Shown: positions 26,601 through 34,976 of the stretch, in pieces
Layout of the letters: each line of letters opens with the position of its first letter
How positions within the stretch are numbered: position 1 is the first letter of the stretch
Assembly: GCF_035582795.1 (NCBI RefSeq)
Contig: NC_134365.1
Location: 73,947,635 to 74,011,634 of the forward strand
Source of the DNA: Mycteria americana
Lineage: Eukaryota; Chordata; Aves; Ciconiiformes; Ciconiidae
DNA length: 64,000 nucleotides
Direction: 5' to 3'
Position numbers and translations under genes: made by a program
Notes under the pieces: generated by a model
The model's database searches: none
What the model saw: only the letters and a program-made list of their open reading frames with translations
Told to the model about the DNA's origin: nothing

Positions 26601-27120
26601 AGCCTGTATGGAACTATTCATGAATGAAGCGCTCTTTAGAGGCCCACATCTTTTCTGCTTTCATCTAACAAAGGAAAACACGAAGATTAATGTTCCAGTA
26701 ACAGCCATACCAAAATAAACCTCCCAGAGATCCCTGGTAATAATGTTTACTCATACAGAAATGAAAGCAGTACCCAGTCAATATGTTTTCACTAGCAAGT
26801 TCCTAAATGTTTTTGCTAATTGCTGTACTTTCAACTAATAAAAATATTATGACAACACAAAACATTCATTTAGCTGGTATTTAATCATCCGTTAATTTAT
26901 TTTCAAGTCCCGTGTGTCAAAATTATAATGCTTGGCACACAGACGTTTCTTGAGAGAAAAATCCTAGTAGCAATCATTTCAGAAATAAACCACACAAATC
27001 TCTGGATATCTTGTTTCAGAGCACATCAAAATCAGCTAAAACACTTACGGTGTTTGAATGCACTGAAATGACAATAGAATGCATAAGAATAGCATGCATA
27101 AGAATGCATACTATAAAGGT
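23621..27120. other. Intergenic DNA, nothing recognised
   Basis: Mixed-composition sequence. Open frames near 26386-26718 and elsewhere show no family resemblance. A small tandem motif (gcataagaat) lies near 27078-27110. Confidence 0.5.
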
Positions 27121-27124
27121 ATCT

Positions 27125-27740
27125 CCAAGCAGCCTAGCGATGCTGATCTGAAGACCGCTGTACGTGGAGGAGTTCGCAATCCACAGAGCAGCTATCCTGG
27201 CACGACAGGCGCAGGTGCGTGCTGCCCTGGATGTACAGCCTGGCCTTCCTTCAGGCCACGCTGTGCTGCACGCATCCCTCGGCCACAGGACGAACTCAGC
27301 CAGCTAATTGTAATGAGGACTCCGTCCTCAGCTCCCACGCAGTACTGGTGATTACACCACCTGCGTGGCCTTGCCTTTATCTAAGAGCGCAGCAACGAGT
27401 TCTCATGTGAACATCCTTTTTGTTTGACAGTAGAAATGATTAATAGAAATGTTTTCTTGTAGGAAAATCCTATAAGAGCTCAAAAGACCACAGCACTGGG
27501 TAACCTTTCCACCGACAGGACCAGAACAGTGTGCTGCGCCCCGACGGGAGACCTGTCCGATGCTGCACAGCCCGGAGTTCCCAGCCTCTGGAAGGCCGTA
27601 AGATTACCCGTGCTTATCCTCGCTTATCCTCTTCTGCCTTACAGCCTTAGCTCCGATGATGGCGTTTTACACGGCACTTCTGCTAGTCCGAGCACCTCTC
27701 TTACCGGGGCCATAACGAAGCGGCACCCCCGGCGCACTAC
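27125..27740 (+). mobile_element. ERV-L-like solo LTR, CpG-rich copy
   Basis: Homologous in the same orientation to the LTR at 54207-54815. The best-conserved core is 27275-27485 against 54355-54565, and homology extends at lower identity to both ends. Many differences are C-to-T or G-to-A, with this copy keeping the CpG state. It lacks the clean AATAAA seen at 54716 (here gatgat). No internal retroviral sequence follows directly; instead it runs into the CpG island. It is either a solo LTR or the 5' LTR of a provirus since split by other insertions. Boundaries are approximate. Confidence 0.7.
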
Positions 27741-28430
27741 GGGCGGGTTCCCACTGGAAACGCCGCTCTGGAGTGGGCACGGGGCACCGGGGCTGTGCAG
27801 ATGCCCGGCCGCCCCCGCACGCCGCCGGGGGCCGGGGTTTTGGCCCAGGGCTGGGGCTGGGCCTGGGCCCAGGGCAGGGCCGCTCTCTCCCCGTGGGCAC
27901 GGCTCCAGCCCGCTGGGGCGGGGGCGGTGAGGCGGCACCCCGGCAGAGCGCGGCCGAGGGCGGCCGGGACCGAGGGGAGCTCGCCCGGCCGCGGGACGCC
28001 GTTGCCTGGCCTTCGTCGGCCCCGGCCGGGAGCCGCGTCCCCCCGCCTAGGAACCCGCATTTCAGAGGGCGTCCGCCGCCGCTCGGGAGAGCGGTGGCTT
28101 CCTCGATGGGCGCTGCCCGGGGAGGAGCGGTGCGAGACGCTGTTACCGCCCTGGGGAAAGGAGGGCAGGCTTCGGCCGAAGCCGAAGGCTGCTTGCGGGG
28201 AGGCGCGGAGGCGGGCGCGCCGCCGCGGCTGGTGCAAAGGAGCCGCCGCCGGCCGGGGGAAGGCACGGCGGGGCGCGGAGGCGGCTCTCTCTGCTCTGGG
28301 GCGGCTCTCCTTTGGGGGGGTGGTCCCCTTTAGCGGTCCCCCAGTTTCCCCAGCACTGGGCCGCAATGGGGACAGGCGGCCCCTCCTCGCGTCGGTGGGG
28401 GGCTGGCATATAAGCGATGGGTTATGGCTC
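27510..28430. promoter_or_regulatory. CpG island overlapping the 3' half of the LTR
   Basis: Dense CpG and very high GC, densest at 27770-28400, resembling an unmethylated promoter island. Overlapping frames of about 200 codons on both strands are Ala/Arg/Pro/Gly-rich with no domain and are rejected as genes. No host exon is recognised nearby. A possible role is the promoter of an unannotated non-coding transcript or of a distal 5' exon of a neighbouring gene. In human the SLCO1A2 transcription unit starts between IAPP and PYROXD1 on the opposite strand. This role is inference only. Confidence 0.6.
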
Positions 28431-28445
28431 TTCTACGGCTCATCT

Positions 28446-28467
28446 GTTAGGGTATCTAGACCCTAAC
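28446..28467. repeat. Short palindrome with telomere-like arms
   Basis: Arms gttagggt and accctaac are perfect reverse complements separated by atctag, at the edge of the CpG island. Each arm contains one telomeric hexamer. Confidence 0.8.
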
Positions 28468-29454
28468 TGATGGAAATGCGACCCATTGTACCAAGAAAAA
28501 GGTGATGAATGTTAACACGGGGCGGGGGGGGAAGGGAGCAGACAAATTGGATCAAGAAGTTTCTCATAGCTAGAGGGATGTGTATGATGTGGAATATGGG
28601 AGTGCCCCGGTCTATTGTGGGTGACTATCAAGCAGGAAAGGCCTTTAATACCACTGGTGAGAAATGCCTAATTTAATGCCTAAAGGGGAAAATGTTCCTT
28701 CAGGGCCTGGCCCACCTGAGCCCAGGTGCTGGTAGTGGAGGCCTGCGGGTGCTGCAGGGTGCTAGCCCCACTCCACGGATCAGTGTGCATGGCTGCCGGG
28801 GCACTGGGCCATTATGCAGGGTGTGAAGCTGGGCTGCCAGTGGGCACCTTCCCCTTGGCACAGCCCTGCTGGGCCCATGAGAAACTGGGTGGATCCCGGT
28901 GTGTGAGAGAGCAAAGTTTGGGAGTGAACCTGCAGACAGGATGAGGGCTGGCAGCTGAAGTAAAGCTTTTGGGCATCCTCCAGCGAGCACCCTGCTGGGC
29001 CGTGCCCAGGCTGCAGGCGGGCCGCACCTGGTGTGGAGGAGCGTGCGACCCTCCATCTGATGGCTGATGCAGGCGTATGCCTCTGGGTTGTGAACTGCGT
29101 GTGGCTACTGCTTACCCCTAACAGATGTCCTTTTCATCGATGTCTGTTTCATCAGTGTACAATTAACGCCTAATTAATCCATGTGCACTTTTGATAATGT
29201 CATGGCCCATGTGTTTTCATACTGCCCTGTAATTGTCTGGCAAGATCAGCTGCCCCAAACTGCTTACTCAGAAGTATGTCAGAAAAGGAAGCCCCCTCTC
29301 ACTACATATACAGAGGCTGCCTTCTTTGACATCATTTTCTGTGTGTTTTCATACTGTTTTGTGATTTGCTGGTTGCCATTTTTTGACACTGTCATGCCCA
29401 CGTGATCTCAGAGTGCCCTCAGCTAGATTGACTGCCCATTTCATTTGGTCCATA
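28468..29454. other. Unclassified sequence between CpG island and transposon nest
   Basis: Contains a GC-rich stretch (about 28690-29060) with no recognisable domain. Two imperfect direct copies of a segment containing gtgttttcatactg lie near 29210 and 29345. No gene is supported. Confidence 0.4.
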
Positions 29455-29785
29455 GACAAAAATTAAACTTTTCTTTTATGTATATAGATAAAGCATTATA
29501 TAGGTATAGATATGGATATGTATTGATCTGTTTTATATATGCAGAGAAAGTATATATACAGGTGTGTACAAATATGTATATATATTTTATTTATACCTAG
29601 ATACACTTTATAGGTATATATATTTACATACAGTATATATATGTGCAAAGATATATAAATTCAATAGGTATATCCGTAAAAGTGTACGTATAAAATGTAT
29701 AAAGCATCCTTTAAGAGCTAATGAAATGAATAGTTGACATTCAAATGTCAATAGAAAGGAATTAAATAAAAGTAAAAAACAGGTT
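29455..29785. repeat. Left arm, AT-rich block of a large inverted repeat
   Basis: TATA-rich sequence whose reverse complement matches 52059-52350. Shared non-simple stretches include ttttacttttatttaattcc and aagtgtatctaggtataaat, so the match is not merely microsatellite. The second block of the same arm is at 30605-30800. Confidence 0.8.
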
Positions 29786-29791
29786 CAAGGG

Positions 29792-29890
29792 TGCCAGAGT
29801 CCAATACTCTCTGACCAGGTTCTTTTAGAAATTCCATGCATGGACAGTGCAATGTTTAATATCAAATTTACTTTACTCAACTCCTGAAGT
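29792..29890 (-). mobile_element. LTR family B fragment
   Basis: Direct-orientation match to the first 90 bases (+ strand) of the LTR at 30818-31488, sharing ctctctgaccaggttctttt. It is cut off where the following CR1 begins. Confidence 0.8.
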
Positions 29891-29924
29891 TGATTAAACA
29901 GTCACAGCTCCTCAGTACAAGAGA

Positions 29925-30368
29925 GACACGGACATACTGGAGAGAATCCAACATAGGGCCACGAAGATGACTAAGGGTCTGGAGTATTTCTTCTACAAGG
30001 AAAGCCTGAGAGAGCTGGGACTGTTTAGCCTTATTAATGCATATAAATACCTGAAGGGAGGGTGCAAAGAGGACAGAGCCAGGCTCTTTTCAGTGGAGCC
30101 CAGTGACAGGACAAGAGGCAATGGGCACAAACTGAAACACAGGAGGTTCTGTCTGAACATCAGGAAACACTTTTTAGCTGTGAGGGTGACCAAGCACTGG
30201 CACAGGTTGCCCGGAGAGGTTGTGGAGTCTCCATCTTTGGAGATATTCAAAAGCCATCTGGACACAGTTCTGGGCAACCAGCTCTAGGTGGCCCTGCTTG
30301 AGGAGGGGGGTTGGACCAGATGGCCTCTGGAGGTCCCTTCCAACCTCAACCATTCTGTGATTCTGTGA
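29925..30368 (+). mobile_element. CR1 LINE, 3' end fragment
   Basis: The ORF2 C-terminus is readable at 29967-30287 (motifs [15 protein letters not shown], [32 protein letters not shown]). A 3' UTR follows and ends in attctgtgattctgtga. The 5' end is truncated. It is opposite in orientation to the large CR1 cluster that follows. Confidence 0.93.
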
Positions 30369-30604
30369 ATATCCCTTTGGTCAGTTTGGGTCAACTGTCC
30401 TGGCTGTGTCCCCTCCCAACCTCTTGCTCATCCCCAGCCTACTGGCCTTTGGGGGGGAAGGGGCTGGAGAGACAACCTTGATGCTATGTGAGCACTGCTC
30501 AGCAACAGCCGAAACATTGGTGTGCTATCGACACCCTTCTAGCTACAAAGCACGGCACTATATGGGCTGCTATGAGGAAAGTTAACTTCATCCCAGACAG
30601 ACCC
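30369..30604 (-). mobile_element. LTR family A fragment
   Basis: Matches the right part of the solo LTR at 51491-52058 (sharing atatccctttggtcag, and a degenerate end near cccagacagacccagta). Most of the element's other half is missing. Confidence 0.8.
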
Positions 30605-30800
30605 AGTATGAAGCCTTGACATGTCTGGGGCAGCAGGAAGGTCAAGAGGGCAGAGGGTGTCACAAAAGTGGGGGAGACAAACAAGGCAGACCACGTTGGA
30701 CAGCTCCAGTCCGTCCTAGGAGACCTATCAAGGGGGCTGCCTGGGCACCCCCTGACCTGTGCAAAGGAGAGACCAGTCCTGTGAGCTGGATGTAGAGCTG
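30605..30800. repeat. Left arm, second block of the large inverted repeat
   Basis: The reverse complement aligns with 51296-51475 (shared stretches caggactggtctctccttt and ctgccctcttgat/ctgccctcttgac). Its nature is unknown; no coding motif seen. Confidence 0.75.
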
Positions 30801-30817
30801 GACGTAGAGCTGGACCC

Positions 30818-31488
30818 TGTCAGAGTCCAGTACTCTCTGACCAGGTTCTTTTAGAAATTCCACACGAGAAGGGTTTAATGTTTTAATAACCAAATTTACT
30901 TATTTGAAGATATTTGACATTACACAGGGTTTTGATTTAGCAGAGTGATACAGCAATGTACCAAAAGCACAGTGCAAGCACAATATAGCAATTGCAGCCT
31001 AAGGATGAATCACAATACAAACATGATTCCTATTACTGGTCTCTATATGCTCACCATCACAGCGCACACCGGGCTGAGCATCCTATGGGTTGGAGCCAGC
31101 TCAAGCCTGTTGCTCTCGTCAAAGTTAATTTTGTTGGTTGCTCAGTTTTTATACTCTGTTTTGGGCAGAGCCACATATCTACTCCACCCCCTCCCCCCCC
31201 CCCCCATCCCCCCCCCAGGCTGGTCTGGCTAGCTCAGGAAGACACTCACACCTTTTTGATTAACTCCGGGAAGGCCGTTTACACAATCAGTTGATCCATT
31301 CTACTGATACAGCCATTTATCTAAAACAAAGGCCACCCTCTGGTCCCCATTTTGTTGAGATATGGTCGACATTCTTTACTACAGCTATGGTCATTTCCTC
31401 TGTTCTTCCCTGAGCTTCATGAGCCTGTGCCCATCTCCTCCAGGCTTTCTTCAGTTGTAGGGGTTTGTTGATTGGTCACACCCCCACA
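30818..31488 (-). mobile_element. LTR family B, near-complete solo LTR
   Basis: A 671-bp element with TG...CA termini. Read on the minus strand it starts tgtgggggtgtgacc, carries a TATAAAAA box at 31146-31153 and an ATTAAA near 30875, and ends ggactctgaca. The C-run at 31189-31216 is internal. No target-site duplication is visible because the CR1 3' end begins immediately after. Confidence 0.75.
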
Positions 31489-33309
31489 TCATAGAATCAT
31501 ATAACCATAGAATGGTTTGGGTTGGAAGGGACCTTTACAGGTCATCTAGTCCAACCTCCCTGCAATGAGCAGGGACATCTTCAACTAGATCAGGTTGCTC
31601 AGAGCCCCATCCCACCTGACCTTGAATGTTTCCAGGGATGGGGCATCTACAACCTCTCTGCGCAACCGGTTCCAGTGTTTCACCACCCTCATCGTAAAGA
31701 ATTTCTTCCTTATATCTAGTCTGAATCTACCCTCTTTTAGTTTAAAACCATTACCCTTTGTCATATCACTACAGGCCCTACTAAAACATTTGTCCTCATC
31801 TTTCTTATAAGCCCCCTTTAAGTACTGGAAGGCTGCAATAAGGTGTCCCCGGAGCCTTCTCTTCTCCAGGCTGAAAAACTCCAACTCTCTCAGCCTGTCC
31901 TCATAGGAGAGGTGCTCCATCCCTCTGATCATTTTTGTGGCCCTTCTCTGGACCTGCTCCAACAGGTCCATGTCTTTCCTGTGCTGAGGGCTCCAGAGCT
32001 GGACGCAGTACTCCAGGTGAGGTCTCACCAGAGCAGACTAGAGGGGCAGAATCACCTCCCTCGACCTGCTGGCCACGCTTCTTTTGATGCAGCCCAAGAT
32101 ACGGTTGGCCTTCTGGACTGTGAGCACACATTGCCGGCTCATGTCCAGCTTTTCATCCACCAATGCCCTCAAGTCCTTCTCAGAAGAGCTGCTCTCAATC
32201 CCTTCATGCCCCAGCCTGTATTGAAACCAAGGATTGCCCCAACCCAGGTGCAGGACCCTGCACTTGGCCTTGTTGAACCTCATGGGGTTCACACAGGCCC
32301 ACTTCTCCAGCTTGTCCAGGTCCCTCTGGATGACATCCCGTCCTTCTGGCATGTCAACTGCACCACTCAGCTTGGTGTCATCTGCAAACTTGCTGAGGGT
32401 GCACTCGATCTTGCTGTCAATGTCATTGATGAAAATATTGAACAGCACTGGTCCCAGTACGGACCCCTGAGGGACACCACTTGTCACTGATCTCCATCTG
32501 GACATCGAGCTGTTGACCATTACCCTCTGGATGTGACCATCCAACCAATTCCTTATCCACTGAACAGTCCACCCATCAAATCCATATCTCTCCAATTTAG
32601 AGAGAAGGATGTTGTGGGGGACCGTGTCAAAGGCCTTACAGAAGTCCAGATAGATGACATCCGTAGCTCTTCCCTTGGCCGCTGATGTGGTAACTCCATC
32701 ACAGAAAGACACTAAGCTGGTCAGGCAAGACTTTCCCTTGGTGAAACCATGCTGGCTGTCCTGAATCACCTCCCTGTCCTGCATGTGTCTTAGCATAGCT
32801 TCTAGGAGAATCTGTTCCACGATCTTCCCAGGCATGGAGGTGAGGCTTACAGGTCGGTAGTTCCCAGGGTCCTCCCTTCTACCCTTTTTAAAAATGGGAG
32901 CAATGTTTCCCTTCTTCCAGTCACCAGGGACTTCACCTGACTGCCATGACTTTTCAAATATAATGGAGAATGGCTTGGCAGCTACATCAGCCAATTCCTT
33001 CAGGACTTGGATGTGTCTCTTCAGGTCCCGTAGACTTATGTATGCTGAGGTTCCTGAGGTGGTCTCAAACCTGATCTTATCTTACAGTGGGAGGGACTTT
33101 GCTCCCCCAGTCTCTGCCTTGAGGTCCATCCACTCAAGAGGTGTGGGAAGAGAGATTGGCAGTGAAGACTGAAGCAAAAAAGTTGTTGAGTACCTCAGCC
33201 TTCTCCTCATCTGTTGATACCAGTTTGCCAGTCGTGTTCATGAGGGGGGTACACTTTCTTTGACCTTCCTTTTCTGGCTGACATATCTATAGAAGCCCTT
33301 CTTACTATT
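31489..33309 (-). mobile_element. CR1-e, 3' segment (oldest CR1 of the nest)
   Basis: The CR1 3' end is at about 31489 (reverse complement of a tatgattctatga-type tail). The segment extends through the ORF2 C-terminus and reverse transcriptase up to the region preceding RT. It stops at 33309, where CR1-d's 3' end begins. The missing continuation resumes at about 45818 in matching register, so the two halves are one element split by insertion. Confidence 0.85.
31585..32994 (-). pseudogene. CR1-e ORF2, reverse transcriptase and C-terminus
   Basis: Non-LTR reverse transcriptase that would copy CR1 RNA by target-primed reverse transcription. Visible motifs in order are [38 protein letters not shown] and the catalytic FADDTKL. 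A C-terminal part begins RPHLEYC and ends at 31585. A single in-frame TAG at about 32038 separates the two readable parts, replacing the Tyr codon of the usual [11 protein letters not shown]. Upstream frames are further decayed. Inactive remnant. Confidence 0.9.
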
Positions 33310-33976
33310 ACAGAATCACAGAATTGTATAGGTAGGAAAAGACCTTTAAGATCATTGAGTCCAACCGTAAACTTAATGCTACCAAGTCCACCACTACACC
33401 ATGTCCCTAAACACCTCATCCAAATGTCTTTTAAATACCTCCAGGGATGGCGACTCAACCACTTCCCGGGGCAGCCTGTTCCAATGCTTGATAACCGTTA
33501 CAGTGAAGTAAAATTTCCTAATATCCAATCTAAACCTCTCCTGATGCAACTTGAAGCCATCTCCTCTCGTCCTATCACTTGTTACCTGGGAGAAGAGATC
33601 GACCCCCACCTCTCTACAACCTCCTTTCAGGTAGTTGTAGAGAGCGATGAGGTCTCCCCTCAGCCTCCTTTTCTCCAGGCTAAACCACCCCAGTTCCCTC
33701 AGCCACTCCTCATAAGGCTTGTGCTCTAGACCCTTCACCAGCTTCATTGCTCTTCTTTGGACATGCTCCAGCACCTCAATGTCTCTCTTGTAGTGGGGGG
33801 CCCAAAACTGAACACAGTATTTGAGGTGCAGCCTCACCAGTGCCGAGTACAGGGGCACGATCACTTCCCTAGTCCTGCTGGCCACGCTATTTTTGATACA
33901 AGCCAGGATGCCATTGGCTTTCTTGGCCGCCTGGGCACACTGCTGGCTCATATTCAGGCGGCTGTCAACCAACACT
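33310..33976 (-). mobile_element. CR1-d, 3' segment
   Basis: Begins with a CR1 3' terminus (acagaatcacagaattgta) and contains the ORF2 C-terminus (33394-33976: [54 protein letters not shown]). It breaks at 33976 in the equivalent of the RT thumb, where a piece of LTR takes over. Confidence 0.85.
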
Positions 33977-34120
33977 AGTCCTTGACCAGTGTAAACACCA
34001 CTTAGCAACAGCCAAAACATCAGTGTGTTATCAATATTATTCTCATACTAAAACCCAAAACACAGCACTACACCAGCCACTAGGAAGGAAATCAACTCTA
34101 TCGCAGCCGAAACCCAGACA
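33977..34120 (-). mobile_element. LTR family A fragment replacing part of CR1-d
   Basis: 144 bases matching the end of the LTR at 59353-59919 (shared agtccttgaccagtgtaaac). CR1 sequence resumes at 34121, but about 580 bp further along the CR1 consensus than where it stopped, judged by comparison with CR1-c (35447 versus 36027). This is therefore an insertion plus deletion, or a recombination scar, not a simple solo LTR. Confidence 0.8.
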
Positions 34121-34396
34121 CCCATGCTGGCTGGGCTTGATCCCTTGGTTATCCTCTACATGCCGTGTGATGGCACTCAAGATGATCTGCTCCATCAGCT
34201 TCCCTGGTACTGAGGTCAGGCTGACAGGCCTGTAGTTCCCCAGATCCTCCTTCCGGCCCTTCTTGTAGATGGGTGTCACATTTGCTAATCTCCAGTTCAC
34301 TGGGACCTCCCCAGTTAGCCAGGACTGCTGGTAATGATGGAAAGGGGCTTGGTGAACACATCTGCCAGTCCCTTCAGTACTCTCAGGTGGATCTCA
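34121..34396 (-). mobile_element. CR1-d, RT N-terminal segment
   Basis: Encodes the region with [18 protein letters not shown] and [15 protein letters not shown]. It ends at atctca (34391-34396), where the 3' end of CR1-c starts. The same hexamer atctca occurs at 38600-38605, where CR1-d resumes. This fits a 6-bp target duplication around CR1-c. Confidence 0.85.
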
Positions 34397-34591
34397 CAGA
34401 ATCATATAGGTTGGAAAAGACCTTTAAGATCATCGAGTCCAACCGTAAACCTAACACTGCCAAGACCACCACTACACCATGTCCCTAAGCACCTCATCCA
34501 AACATCCTTTAAATACCTCCAGGGATGGCGACTCAACCACTTCCCTGGGCAGCCTGTTCCAATGCTTGATAACCCTTTCAGTGAAGAAAAA

Positions 34592-34976
34592 TGTAGCAGA
34601 TTGATGCACAAACTCCGATCGAGGGGTAAATCAAAGACCCTCTTTCTGCTGTGGTATGTGTGCTTCCCAGACTCTGCTCAGCCTCTCACTAACCTTTCCT
34701 GGTCACCCTCAGGTCTCTGGGAACTCACCACCAAGAGCTCCTGCTCTGTCGCACTCCAAAGCTTAATGAGCCAGCCACACCCCAGGCAGCGGTAAGGCAG
34801 GGGATGCTCCACTGCAGCCAGGGCACACACTGTGCCTGGCTAAAGCATGGAGCTAATTCACCTCAGCTGTAACTCAGTTGATTGTAATTATCAGTGCTTT
34901 TCATTACTTGAACCTGGGCCCTTAGTACTTCAATCTTCTTAACCCTTTCACTCCCGCTATACCTAATTCCTCCTCA
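34592..34976. mobile_element. Small LTR-like insertion in CR1-c
   Basis: 385 bp with TG...CA ends (tgtagcag ... cctcctca), flanked by a perfect 6-bp duplication gaaaaa (34586-34591 and 34977-34982). It interrupts CR1-c ORF2 about 38 codons before its expected end. The first three bases of its minus-strand terminus (TGA) act as the stop codon of the truncated frame. Orientation is unclear: I see no TATA box or AATAAA. It could be a solo LTR or another small element with the same termini. Confidence 0.75.

Noticed and set aside
27639..28466. Several overlapping frames of about 200 codons on both strands
   Set aside because: All are Ala/Arg/Gly/Pro-rich products of CpG-island composition; frames overlap in every register and show no motif.
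29455..29785. Inverted match to 52059-52350 as mere (TA)n microsatellite similarity
   Set aside because: Rejected as the explanation because 20-base non-repetitive stretches also match and a second block is mirrored nearby.
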